Assembly (NCBI RefSeq): GCF_024756275.1
Contig: NZ_JANUGQ010000018.1
Span: 62,001-126,000, forward strand
Direction of reading: 5' to 3'
Length of the DNA stretch: 64,000 bases
Source: Streptomyces pyxinae
GTDB taxonomy: Bacteria; Actinomycetota; Actinomycetes; Streptomycetales; Streptomycetaceae
Shown here: positions 42,170-50,552 of the stretch, piece by piece
How the letters are laid out: each line of letters opens with the position of its first letter
How positions within the stretch are numbered: position 1 is the first letter of the stretch
Position numbers and translations under genes: made by a program
Notes under the pieces: generated by a model
What the model was told of the DNA's origin: nothing
The model's input: the letters and a program-made list of their open reading frames with translations, nothing else
The model's database searches: none

Positions 42170-42261
42170 TTCTGCCGAAAGAAAGCGGTCGCGATCCGTC
42201 GATGTGAGTCCACTTGTGTTCACCCGCCCGGCCGGGCCCCACCGGGGCCAAGACTCGGACC

Positions 42262-42945
42262 GTGACGACAGTCGACCGGCCCGATGAGTCCGGTGCCACC
42301 GATGACAGTGACGACCCCGACAGCGCCGGCCACGACACCGCCGGACCCCCCGCGCCGCCCCCGCGTCCGCCCGCACCCACGCCCCCGCCCGTGCCTCCGC
42401 CTCCGCCCGTGCCCCGGCCCTCGCCTCCGCCCGCGCCTCCGCCGCCGGTGGCCGCCGTCCCCCCGGGTGCCGCCTCCGGGGCGCCCGCCTACGCCACCGC
42501 CTGGCGCTTCACCGCCCCGGCCGTGGAGATCACCGTGCCCCGGATCCGGCACGCCGTGCGCGACCTGCTGGAACGCCAGGGCGTACCGGTCCCGGACGAC
42601 ACCGCGCAAGGGCTGCTGGTGATCCTCTCGGAGCTGGTCACCAATGCCGTACGGCATGCCGCCCTGCTCTCCCCCGAGGTCGGCGTGGAGGTGGCCCTGG
42701 GGGAGCGGTGGGTGCGGGTGGCCGTGGAGGACGACCACCCCTACCGGCCCACCGCCCTGGAGGCGGACGAGGACCGGACCGGCGGCCGGGGGCTGCTGCT
42801 GGTCCGTGAGATCACCCGCGAGGCGGGCGGGGCGTACGACGTCGAGCACACCGCCGGCGGCGGCAAGGTCGTCTGGGCGGCCCTGCCGCTCACCCCCGTC
42901 CCGCACGCGCTCACCAGCCCCCGGTCTCCCCGGTCAGCTCCCTGA
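42262..42945 (+). CDS. RsbW/SpoIIAB-like ATP-binding protein with polyproline linker
   Basis: A 227-residue histidine-kinase-like ATPase domain protein of the anti-sigma-factor kind abundant in Streptomyces. The ATPase domain (about 85-215) shows the N-box ILSELVTNAVRHAA and the G-box DRTGGRGLLLVREITRE. It is preceded by about 45 residues in which roughly two thirds are Pro, including runs such as PPPPPVPRPSPPPAPPPP; translation of these would depend on EF-P. No sigma-factor gene is adjacent, so its target is unknown. GTG at 42262 is chosen; TTG at 42214 is in frame. Its last 35 bases overlap the 3' end of the convergent idi gene. Confidence 0.82.
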   Translation: MTTVDRPDESGATDDSDDPDSAGHDTAGPPAPPPRPPAPTPPPVPPPPPVPRPSPPPAPPPPVAAVPPGAASGAPAYATAWRFTAPAVEITVPRIRHAVRDLLERQGVPVPDDTAQGLLVILSELVTNAVRHAALLSPEVGVEVALGERWVRVAVEDDHPYRPTALEADEDRTGGRGLLLVREITREAGGAYDVEHTAGGGKVVWAALPLTPVPHALTSPRSPRSAP

Positions 42946-43564
42946 TCGCCGGCCGCGCGGCGTCCAGCACCGTCATGAACCATGCCGAGAACGGCGCCGA
43001 CGCGTGCCGCTCGGTCAGCTCCCGGGCCGTCACGAACGCCGTCTCGGCCACCTCGCCGGGGTCCGGCAGCGGTGCCGACCGCACCAGGCCGACGAAGAGA
43101 TGGTTGAACTCCTGCTCCACCAGGCCCGAGTCGGGGTCCGGATGGTTGTAGCGGACCGTGCCCGCCTCGGCGAGCAGCGACGGCGAGACGTTCAGCTCCT
43201 CGTGGGTCCGCCGCGCCGCGGCGGCGAACGGCGACTCACCCGGGTACGGATGGCCGCAGCAGGTGTTGGACCAGACTCCGGGGGAGTGGTATTTGCCCAG
43301 GGCGCGGCGCTGGAGGAGCAGCCGGCCCTCCTGGTCGAAGAGGAAGACGGAGAACGCCCGGTGCAGCTGCCCGGGCGCCTGATGGGCGGCCAGCTTCTCG
43401 GCCGTGCCGATGGTGACGCCCTGTTCGTCGACGAGTTCGAGCATGATCGACTGATCCACGCCGTGCGTACCGTCCGTGCCCCCGGTGCCGCTCGGGCCGC
43501 CGGCGGGGGCGTGCGGCGAGCCGTCGGACGAGCTGTGCGGCGCGGTGGCTGGTGTGATCGGCAT
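42911..43564 (-). CDS. idi: Isopentenyl-diphosphate delta-isomerase, type I
   Basis: A 217-residue Nudix-fold isomerase that interconverts isopentenyl and dimethylallyl diphosphate, feeding isoprenoid synthesis (here probably the hopanoid operon 11 kb away and other terpenoids). After a 38-residue Ser/Gly/Thr-rich start not found in E. coli Idi come LHRAFSVFLFDQEGRLLLQRRA, the catalytic Cys in WSNTCCGHPYPGE, the Nudix-type RRTHEELNV and the catalytic Glu in LVEQEFNHLFVG. All catalytic residues are present. The ATG at 43564 is taken; the extension is typical for actinobacterial members. The 3' end overlaps the convergent ATPase gene by 35 bases. Confidence 0.95.
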   Translation of the reverse strand: MPITPATAPHSSSDGSPHAPAGGPSGTGGTDGTHGVDQSIMLELVDEQGVTIGTAEKLAAHQAPGQLHRAFSVFLFDQEGRLLLQRRALGKYHSPGVWSNTCCGHPYPGESPFAAAARRTHEELNVSPSLLAEAGTVRYNHPDPDSGLVEQEFNHLFVGLVRSAPLPDPGEVAETAFVTARELTERHASAPFSAWFMTVLDAARPAIRELTGETGGW

Positions 43565-43832
43565 GACCGTCCTTCGCTTCGGTTCCCGGACCCGTTGGGG
43601 CACGCCCAGTCTGCCGTACAAAAGCCTTTTGTCGGCACACGACGGCCCGCGCCCCCCTCGTACCGGTCCGCCGCCCCGCCGGACACGTCCGGGAGCGGAC
43701 CCGCGGGCGGCGCCGGCGCGTACCCGACCGGGCGCCCCGGGCGCGTACGGGGGTCTGGGGCGGGCACCGGGCGCGAGCCGGACCGGGTACCTCCGGCACG
43801 CACGGCACGCACGCCGGGCCGGGCGGCCGGGC

Positions 43833-44774
43833 TCAGTGGCAGAGGCGGGCCTCGTGCGCCGCGTGGCCGCCGGGTTCCAGCTGGAAGGTGCAGTGCCCGA
43901 CGTCGAAGTGGTCGCCCAGGCAGCCCTGGAGCTCGTGCAGCATCTTCTCGTGCCCCACCGAGTCCAGTGCCTCCTGGTCCACCACCACATGGGCGGAGAG
44001 CACCGGCATGCCGGAGGTGATCGTCCAGGCGTGCAGGTCGTGCACGTCCGCCACCCCGGGCAGGGCCAGGATGTGGGCCCGGACCTCGGCCATGTCCACG
44101 CCCTTGGGGGCCGCCTCCAGCAGCACGTCGACCGTCTCGCGCAGCAGCTTGACGGTACGCGGCACGATCATCAGCCCGATCACCAGGGAGGCGATCGGGT
44201 CCGCCGCCTGCCAGCCGGTGAGCAGAATGATCCCGGCGGCGATCAGCACCGTCACCGAGCCCAGCGCGTCGGCCAGCACCTCCAGATAGGCGCCGCGCAC
44301 ATTGAGGCTCTCCCGCTGCCCCCGCACCAGCAGGGCGAGCGACACCATGTTGGCCACCAGGCCGAAGAGGGCGAAGGCGATGGCCAGGCCGCCCCGGGTG
44401 CCGGCGGGGGTGATGAACCGCTCCACCGCCTCGTAGAGCAGGAAGCCGCCCACCCCGAGCAGCAGCAGACAGTTGGCGAGCGCCGCCAGGATCTCGGCCC
44501 GGGCGTAGCCGAAGGTCCGGTTCCCGGTGGCGGGGCGACCGGCGAAGTGGATCGCCAGCAGCGCCATGGCGAGGCCCAGCGCGTCGGTGGCCATGTGCGC
44601 CGCGTCCGCGATCAGCGCCAGTGAGTCGGAGACGATGCCGCCGACGATCTCGACCACCATCACGAGGAGGGTGATCGACAGCGCGATGCGCAGCCGTCCC
44701 TTGTATCCGGCCGCCGCGGTGCCCGCCGGCGGCGGGCCGGCGTGCGTGTGGCCGTGGTCGTGTCCTGCCCCCAT
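43833..44774 (-). CDS. Cation diffusion facilitator metal exporter (CzcD/ZitB-like)
   Basis: A 313-residue CDF transporter that exports Zn2+ or similar divalent ions in exchange for protons. The N-terminus is His-rich (MGAGHDHGHTHAG), followed by six helices. Metal-site motifs are SLALIADAAHMATDALGLAMAL in the second helix and LEVLADALGSVTVL in the fifth, each with the expected His/Asp or Asp residues. The cytoplasmic C-terminal domain (ARAHILALPGVADVHDLHAW, HVVVDQ) is intact. No metal regulator gene is adjacent. A run of 7-base tandem repeats lies just upstream of the start codon. Confidence 0.94.
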   Translation of the reverse strand: MGAGHDHGHTHAGPPPAGTAAAGYKGRLRIALSITLLVMVVEIVGGIVSDSLALIADAAHMATDALGLAMALLAIHFAGRPATGNRTFGYARAEILAALANCLLLLGVGGFLLYEAVERFITPAGTRGGLAIAFALFGLVANMVSLALLVRGQRESLNVRGAYLEVLADALGSVTVLIAAGIILLTGWQAADPIASLVIGLMIVPRTVKLLRETVDVLLEAAPKGVDMAEVRAHILALPGVADVHDLHAWTITSGMPVLSAHVVVDQEALDSVGHEKMLHELQGCLGDHFDVGHCTFQLEPGGHAAHEARLCH

Positions 44775-44793
44775 CGGGACGCCTCCCGGTCGT

Positions 44794-44835
<42 letters not shown>

Positions 44836-45040
44836 GGCGGGCCGGCGGCCGGCTCCGGACCGAGGTCGGCCGCGCAGCCGGTCACCGGCGGCCGCCGGTA
44901 TCCGTTCCGAGACGGCAGTCAACTACGGGGCAGGGGTATCCGCAACACGGCAGTGAACACCGTTGTCATATGCTCTGACCTGCGGTTATGTCCGCTGGTC
45001 AGAGATCCGTGAGAGTGGTTCGGAGATTCGCCGGAGCGGA

Positions 45041-46159
45041 TCAGAGATCCACGCGCGTCTCCGCCGGGTCCCCCGCCGAGGCATCCGCGCGCGTCTCCGC
45101 CGAGGTGTCCGCCGAACTGTTCGCGCGCGTCTCGGCCGAGCCCGCTGCCGAGCTGTCCGCCCGCGTACCGGCCGGTCCGCCACCGGCCACCTCCGGGTGG
45201 TGCAGGCACCAGCCCTCCCAGGCCGACTCCACCATCTCCCGCACGCCCCGCCGGGCCGTCCAGCCCAGCTCACCGGCGATCCGGTCCACCGCCGCCACCG
45301 CCCGCGCGGCGTCGCCGGGGCGGCGCGGCTCCACCACCGGCGCCGGGCCCCGGCCGGTCACCTCCGCGATCAGTTCGCCCAGCTCCCGCACCGAGACGCC
45401 CTCGCCCCGGCCGACGTTCAGCGTGAGGTCGCCGCCCGGAGGCGTGGCGGCCAGCCGGCGGGCGACGGCGAGATGGGCGTCGGCCACGTCCGCGACATGG
45501 ATGTAGTCCCGGACACAGGTGCCGTCCGGGGTCGGATAGTCGTCCCCGAAGATCCGCGGCGCCTCGCCCCGGGTGAGCCGGTCGAAGAACATCGGGACGA
45601 TGTTGAAGACCCCGGTGTCGGCCAGCTCCGGCCGCGCCGCCCCCGCCACGTTGAAGTACCGCAGACAGGCGGTGGCGATCCCGTGGGCCCGGCCGGCGGC
45701 CCGGACCAGCCACTCGCCGGTGAGCTTGGTCTCGCCGTACGGGTTGATGGGAGCGGTCGGGACGTCCTCACCGATCAGCTCCGCGTCCGGGACCCCGTAG
45801 ACGGCGGCCGAGGAGGAGAAGAGGAACCGCCGCACCCCGGCGGCCACCACCGCCTCCAGCAGTACGGAGAGCCCGTGGACGTTCTCCCGGTAGTAGTACA
45901 GCGGCCGCTCGACCGATTCCCCGACCTGCTTCCGGGCCGCGAGGTGCACCACCCCGGTGACCCGGTGCTCCGCCAGGACGCGGTCCAGCAGCTCCCGGTC
46001 GGCCACCGGGCCCCGCACCAGCGGAACGCCGGCCGGCAGCCGCGCGGCCACCCCGGACGACAGCTCGTCCAGCACCACGACCGGCTCGCCCGCCCCGGTC
46101 ATGGCGTGCGCCACATGGGCACCGATGTATCCCGCTCCGCCAGTGATCAGCCATGTCAT
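45041..46159 (-). CDS. galE: UDP-glucose 4-epimerase with repetitive C-terminal tail
   Basis: A 372-residue short-chain dehydrogenase/epimerase that interconverts UDP-glucose and UDP-galactose. Seen are WLITGGAGYIGAHVAHAM (NAD site), HLAARKQVGESVERPLYYYREN, the catalytic SSSAAVYG and YGETK (Tyr and Lys), ACLRYFNVAGA and TCVRDYIHVADVADAH. The enzyme body ends near residue 325. The last 45 residues are a repeat tail made from SAETRADSSA-like units with several Asp and Glu, absent from normal GalE. TAGGCT on this strand (46172-46167) lies 7 bases before the ATG, suggesting a leaderless mRNA. It is divergent from the glycopolymer-type gene run, to which it could supply UDP-galactose. Confidence 0.92.
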   Translation of the reverse strand: MTWLITGGAGYIGAHVAHAMTGAGEPVVVLDELSSGVAARLPAGVPLVRGPVADRELLDRVLAEHRVTGVVHLAARKQVGESVERPLYYYRENVHGLSVLLEAVVAAGVRRFLFSSSAAVYGVPDAELIGEDVPTAPINPYGETKLTGEWLVRAAGRAHGIATACLRYFNVAGAARPELADTGVFNIVPMFFDRLTRGEAPRIFGDDYPTPDGTCVRDYIHVADVADAHLAVARRLAATPPGGDLTLNVGRGEGVSVRELGELIAEVTGRGPAPVVEPRRPGDAARAVAAVDRIAGELGWTARRGVREMVESAWEGWCLHHPEVAGGGPAGTRADSSAAGSAETRANSSADTSAETRADASAGDPAETRVDL

Positions 46160-46564
46160 GACGGGAAGCCTATGCCCTCGCCCGCGCGCCCCCGGCCTGC
46201 GGTTTGTCGCCCGGACCGCCGAGCCGCCATGATGATCCCCACCGGCCGGGCGACCCGGGCGGGCGCGGCCGGGGCGACCCGGCGCCGGGGGAGCCGTCCG
46301 GTTTCCGCGAAGCGGGCCCGGCGGCCCGTACCGCGCGGGCGGCGGGGACCCGGCCGTTCTCCGGCGGCCCTCCGGGCCGTTCGGCCTCGGTGAACTCGTG
46401 CCCGCGTCCATCCGATAGCCTCTGCCGACGTGCCGCCGCCCCCGACACCGGGCCGAGCGCGGCACAGCCGCCCCCGTCCGTGCCACCGCCCCCGTCCGAG
46501 CCCCGCCCCCCCGGCCGTGCCGCCCGCCCGGTCCGTGCCCGTCCGCGCCAAGGAGTGAGTTCGT
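46160..46564. other. Divergent intergenic region, about 400 bp
   Basis: It lies between galE and the CDP-alcohol phosphotransferase gene. It holds the galE -10-like box at its left end and GC-rich sequence with repeated CCCCCGTCCG-type elements around 46470-46500. The ribosome binding site AAGGAG sits at 46550-46555. No frame reads like a protein. Confidence 0.5.
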
Positions 46565-48772
46565 CTGTCGACCGCCATCCTCACCGGTCCTCCGGTACCC
46601 GGATCGCCGCTCGAAGGCGATCTGCGGTCGCTGGGCTTCGACGTACGGGTCGCCGCCGCTCCGGCGGAGACGGCCGCGCTGCTGGCCGCCGTCCCGGCCG
46701 CCGAGCGCGTGGCCGTCGTGGACCCGCGCTTCGTCGGCCATCCGCACGCGCTGCGGCTGGCGCTGACGGACCCCCGCTTCCCGGCCGGCGCGGTCCCCGG
46801 CGCGCTCACCGCCCAGCCGGAGGCCCGCCCCGCGCTGGCCCGGGCGCTGGCCGGGACCGCCGCCCCGGCGACGGCCGCCCTCACCGCCGCCGGCACCGTC
46901 ACGGCCGGCACCGCGCCGGGCGCTCCCGGCGCCTCGGCCACGCGGACCCCGGGCGCCCCCGGCGCCAAGGCCCCGGCCACCCCGGCGGCCCCCGCCCCGG
47001 AGGCACCGGCGGGCACGCTCACCACGGACGCCCCCGCCGCGCGAACACCGGCCGGCGCCACCCCGGACGCCCTCGCCGCGCAGGCCCCGGCCGACCCGGA
47101 CCGCCCGCAGGCCCCGGCCGGGACGACCGCCCCGGCCCGCCCGGAGGCGCCCGCCACCGAAGCCCCCGCCGCCCCGGAGCCCACCGCCGTCCCGGCCCCG
47201 CACGAAGGCGCCGGGACGACCACCGCCCCCGGGACGACCACCGCCCCCGGGACGACCACCGCCCCCGCGACGGCGGAGTCCGCCGGCGTCCTCCCCGACG
47301 CCCTGGCGGCCGCGCTGGACGCCGACGGAGTGGCGGTGCACCGCCCCGAGCTGGGCACCCTGGTCGCCGCCGTGCCCACCGATCCGCAGGCCCGCAAGGA
47401 GACCCGGGACGCCGTCGCGGCCGTGGACGACGAGGCCGTACGGCTCCGCTCCGCCGTGAAGGCCCGGGACGGCTTCTTCACCACCTTCTGCATCAGCCCC
47501 TACTCGCGGTACCTGGCCCGCTGGTGCGCCCGCCGGGGGTTCACGCCCAACCAGGTCACCACCGCCTCGCTGCTCACCGCGCTGATCGCGGCCGGCTGCG
47601 CGGCCACCGGCACCCGGGGCGGCTTCGTCGTCGCCGGTCTGCTGCTCCTGTTCTCCTTCGTCCTGGACTGCACCGACGGGCAGCTCGCCCGCTACTCGCT
47701 CCAGTACTCCACGCTCGGCGCCTGGCTGGACGCCACCTTCGACCGGGCCAAGGAGTACGCGTACTACGCGGGACTCGCCCTCGGCGCGGCGCGCGGCGGC
47801 GACGACGTGTGGGCGCTGGCGCTGGGCGCGATGGTGCTCCAGACCTGCCGCCATGTGGTCGACTTCGCCTTCACCGAGGCCAATCACGACGCCACCGCCA
47901 ACACCAGCCCCACCGCCGCCCTCTCCGACCGGCTGGACAGCCGCGGCTGGACGGTCTGGGCGCGCCGGATGATAGTCCTGCCGATCGGTGAGCGCTGGGC
48001 CATGATCGCCGTGCTCACCGCGGTCACCACCCCCCGGATCGTCTTCTGGGCGCTGCTCGCCGGCTGCGCCTTCGCCGCCTGCTACACCACCGCCGGACGG
48101 CTGCTCCGCTCGCTCACCCGCAGGGCCCGCCGCACCGACCGGGCCGCCCGCGCCCTCGCCGACCTGGCCGACTCCGGGCCGCTCGCCCTCGCCTGCGCCA
48201 CCGCGTTCCGGCGGTTCGCCCGCGGGCTGCCCGCCGCCGGGCCCCTCGCCGCCGCGCTCGCCGGTGGCGCGGCGGTCGTCGCCACCGCCGCCCTCGCCCC
48301 GGTCGCCGCCCCCTGGACCGCCCTCGCCGCCCTGGTCTACGCCGCCACCTCTGGGCTGGCCGTCGCCCGGCCGCTGAAGGGCGCCGTGGACTGGCTGGTC
48401 CCGCCCGTCTTCCGCGCCGCCGAGTATCTGACGGTGCTGATCCTCGCCGCCCGCTCGGACGTCCCCGGAGCCCTTCCGGCGGCATTCGGCCTGGTGGCGG
48501 CGGTCGCCTACCATCACTACGACACGGTGTACCGCATCCGCGGCGGCACCGGCGCGCCGCCCGCCTGGCTGGTGCGGGCGACCGGCGGGCACGAGGGCCG
48601 CACGCTGGTGGTCGCGGTCGCTGCCGCCCTCCTGGTGGCGCACGGCACCGGCCTCACCCTCGCGCTCACCGTCCTCGCGGTGGCCGTGGCGCTCGTCGTG
48701 CTCATGGAGTCCATCCGCTTCTGGGTGTCCTCCGGAGCACCCGCAGTACATGACGAAGGAGAACCCGCATGA
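46565..48772 (+). CDS. CDP-alcohol phosphotransferase membrane protein with N-terminal extension (DUF5941-like)
   Basis: A 735-residue protein. Residues 1-95 form a small globular region (AILTGPPVPGSPLEGDLRSLGFDVRV, VAVVDPRFVGHPHALRLAL), about 96-245 is an Ala/Pro/Thr linker with three GTTTAP units, and from about 325 there is a membrane CDP-alcohol phosphotransferase domain. Its motif is complete: D368-x2-D371-G-x2-A-R-x8-G-x3-D389-x3-D393. Five or more further helices follow in a C-terminal part resembling DUF5941. Such enzymes move a phospho-alcohol from CDP to an acceptor alcohol. The frame opens with CTG at 46565, 9 bases after a strong AAGGAG; no ATG, GTG or TTG occurs between the upstream in-frame stop (46556) and the conserved start. 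Its stop overlaps the next gene (ATGA). Confidence 0.85.
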   Translation: MSTAILTGPPVPGSPLEGDLRSLGFDVRVAAAPAETAALLAAVPAAERVAVVDPRFVGHPHALRLALTDPRFPAGAVPGALTAQPEARPALARALAGTAAPATAALTAAGTVTAGTAPGAPGASATRTPGAPGAKAPATPAAPAPEAPAGTLTTDAPAARTPAGATPDALAAQAPADPDRPQAPAGTTAPARPEAPATEAPAAPEPTAVPAPHEGAGTTTAPGTTTAPGTTTAPATAESAGVLPDALAAALDADGVAVHRPELGTLVAAVPTDPQARKETRDAVAAVDDEAVRLRSAVKARDGFFTTFCISPYSRYLARWCARRGFTPNQVTTASLLTALIAAGCAATGTRGGFVVAGLLLLFSFVLDCTDGQLARYSLQYSTLGAWLDATFDRAKEYAYYAGLALGAARGGDDVWALALGAMVLQTCRHVVDFAFTEANHDATANTSPTAALSDRLDSRGWTVWARRMIVLPIGERWAMIAVLTAVTTPRIVFWALLAGCAFAACYTTAGRLLRSLTRRARRTDRAARALADLADSGPLALACATAFRRFARGLPAAGPLAAALAGGAAVVATAALAPVAAPWTALAALVYAATSGLAVARPLKGAVDWLVPPVFRAAEYLTVLILAARSDVPGALPAAFGLVAAVAYHHYDTVYRIRGGTGAPPAWLVRATGGHEGRTLVVAVAAALLVAHGTGLTLALTVLAVAVALVVLMESIRFWVSSGAPAVHDEGEPA

Positions 48773-49503
48773 TCGGCCTCGTACTGGCAGCCGGTGCCGG
48801 ACGGCGTCTTCGCCCCTACACCGACACGCTCCCGAAGGCCCTCGTGCCGGTCGACGGCGACACCACGGTCCTCGACCTGACCCTGCGCAACTTCGCGGAG
48901 GTCGGGCTCACCGAGGCGGCGATCGTGGTCGGCTACCGCAAGGAGGCGGTCGAGGAGCGCCGGGCCGCCCTGGAGTCCGCGTACGGGCTGAAGCTGACCC
49001 TGATCGGGAACGACAAGGCCGAGGAGTGGAACAACGCCTACTCCCTCTGGTGCGCCCGTGAGGTACTGGGGGAGGGCGTGATCCTCGCCAACGGCGACAC
49101 CGTGCACCCGGTCTCGGTGGAGAAGACCCTGCTCGCCGCGCGCGGTGAGGACCGCCGGATCGTCCTCGCCCTGGACACCGTCAAGCGCCTCGCGGACGAG
49201 GAGATGAAGGTCGTCGCCGGGGACACCGGCGTACGGCGGATCACCAAGCTGATGGATCCGGCCGAGGCCACCGGCGAGTACATCGGCGTCACCCTGATCG
49301 AGCCCGAGGCCGCCGCCCCGCTGGCCGACGCGCTGAAGGCCACCTTCGAGCGCGACCCCGACCTCTACTACGAGGACGGCTACCAGGAGCTGGTGAACCG
49401 GGGCTTCCGGATCGACGTGGCGCCCATCGGGGACGTGCCGTGGGTGGAGATCGACAACCACGACGACCTCGCGAAGGGCCGTGGGATCGCGTGCCTGTAC
49501 TGA
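48769..49503 (+). CDS. Sugar/polyol-phosphate nucleotidyltransferase
   Basis: A 244-residue nucleotidyltransferase of the sugar-1-phosphate/phosphocholine cytidylyltransferase type. Seen are MIGLVLAAGAGRRLRPYTDTLPKALVPVDG (nucleotide-binding signature with conserved Arg and Lys), NDKAEEWNNAYSLWCAREVL, the metal Asp in ILANGDTVHPV, and PWVEIDNHDDLAKG near the end. The NNxYSLW block is characteristic of the cytidylyltransferases that activate phosphocholine or similar small alcohol phosphates. It lies between two CDP-alcohol phosphotransferases, so making a CDP-alcohol is the obvious role; the alcohol is not proven. Overlaps both neighbours (ATGA upstream, 13 bases downstream). Confidence 0.9.
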   Translation: MIGLVLAAGAGRRLRPYTDTLPKALVPVDGDTTVLDLTLRNFAEVGLTEAAIVVGYRKEAVEERRAALESAYGLKLTLIGNDKAEEWNNAYSLWCAREVLGEGVILANGDTVHPVSVEKTLLAARGEDRRIVLALDTVKRLADEEMKVVAGDTGVRRITKLMDPAEATGEYIGVTLIEPEAAAPLADALKATFERDPDLYYEDGYQELVNRGFRIDVAPIGDVPWVEIDNHDDLAKGRGIACLY

Positions 49504-50552
49504 CCCGTCTCATCCCCTCGCCGGTCGTCGTCGACATCCGCCGGGGCGCGCTGGACGACCTGGCCGGCCTCCTCGCCGACCAGCGGATCTCCGCCTCCGG
49601 CAAGCTCGCCGTGGCGATCAGCGGCGGCTCCGGCCGGGCGCTGCGCGAGCGGCTGGCCCCGCTGCTGCCGGACGCCACCTGGTGCGAGGTCGCGGACGGC
49701 ACCATCGACTCCGCCGTACGGCTCGCCGACGCCATCCGGGGCAAGCGGTACGACGCCGTGGTGGGCCTCGGCGGCGGCAAGATCATCGACGTCACCAAGT
49801 ACGCGGCGGCCCGGGTCGGGCTGCCGATGGTCGCCGTCGCCACCAATCTGTCGCACGACGGCATCTGCTCCCCGATCTCCACCCTGGACAACGACAACGG
49901 CCGCGGCTCCTACGGGGTGCCGTCCCCGATCGCCATCGTCATCGACCTGGACGTGATCCGCGAGGCCCCGCCCCGGTTCGTCCGCTCCGGCATCGGCGAC
50001 GCCGTCTCCAACATCTCGGCCATCGCGGACTGGGAGCTCTCCCACCGGGAGACCGGCGAGCAGATGGACGGCCTGGCCGCCGCCATGGCCCGCTCGGCCG
50101 GCGAGTCCGTGCTCCGCCACCCGGGCACCGCCGGGGACGACGAGTTCCTCATCGTGCTGGCCGAGGCGCTGGTGCTGGGCGGCATCGCCATGTCCATCAG
50201 CGGCGACTCCCGGCCCTCCTCGGGCGCCTGCCACGAGATCAGCCACGCCTTCGACCTCCTCCACCCGGACCGCTGCGCCCTGCACGGCGAGCAGGTCGGC
50301 CTCGGTGCCGCCTTCGCCATGCATCTGCGCGGCGCCCGGGAACAGGCCGGGCTCTTCGCGGAGGTGCTCCGCCGGCACGGGCTGCCGGTGCTGCCCGGGG
50401 ACATCGGGTTCACCGCCGAGGAGTTCGTCCGGGCCGTGGAGTACGCCCCGCAGACCCGGCCGGGCCGCTTCACCATCCTGGAACACCTCGACCTGTCCAC
50501 CGACCAGATCAGGGACGCGTACGCCGACTATGCCAAGACCATCCACAGCTGA
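49491..50552 (+). CDS. sn-Glycerol-1-phosphate dehydrogenase-like (AraM/EgsA family) protein
   Basis: A 353-residue iron/zinc alcohol-dehydrogenase-fold protein. The motif pattern of the glycerol-1-phosphate dehydrogenase branch is present: nucleotide-binding GLGGGKIIDVTKYAA (Gly94-Lys97), then VATNLSHDGICSPIS with the conserved Ser-His-Asp-Gly, and metal ligands in GACHEISHAFDLL and CALHGEQVG. In archaea and Bacillus these enzymes reduce dihydroxyacetone phosphate to sn-glycerol-1-phosphate. Next to a cytidylyltransferase and CDP-alcohol phosphotransferases, it may supply the alcohol phosphate for a surface polymer. The GTG at 49491 overlaps the preceding gene by 13 bases. A dehydroquinate-synthase-like cyclase is the alternative reading. 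Confidence 0.83.
   Translation: MPVLTRLIPSPVVVDIRRGALDDLAGLLADQRISASGKLAVAISGGSGRALRERLAPLLPDATWCEVADGTIDSAVRLADAIRGKRYDAVVGLGGGKIIDVTKYAAARVGLPMVAVATNLSHDGICSPISTLDNDNGRGSYGVPSPIAIVIDLDVIREAPPRFVRSGIGDAVSNISAIADWELSHRETGEQMDGLAAAMARSAGESVLRHPGTAGDDEFLIVLAEALVLGGIAMSISGDSRPSSGACHEISHAFDLLHPDRCALHGEQVGLGAAFAMHLRGAREQAGLFAEVLRRHGLPVLPGDIGFTAEEFVRAVEYAPQTRPGRFTILEHLDLSTDQIRDAYADYAKTIHS

Noticed and set aside
42166..42207. 13-codon frame (MILPKESGRDPSM) overlapping the stop of the HdeD-like gene
   Set aside because: Codons AAA, GAA and ATT are atypical for the genome and no downstream gene is coupled to it; more likely part of an AT-rich regulatory stretch.
45041..48751. Minus-strand frame that would extend galE upstream through the CDP-alcohol phosphotransferase gene
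   Set aside because: Only the part from 46159 onward has epimerase motifs; the upstream part is shadow sequence opposite a gene with an intact phosphotransferase motif.
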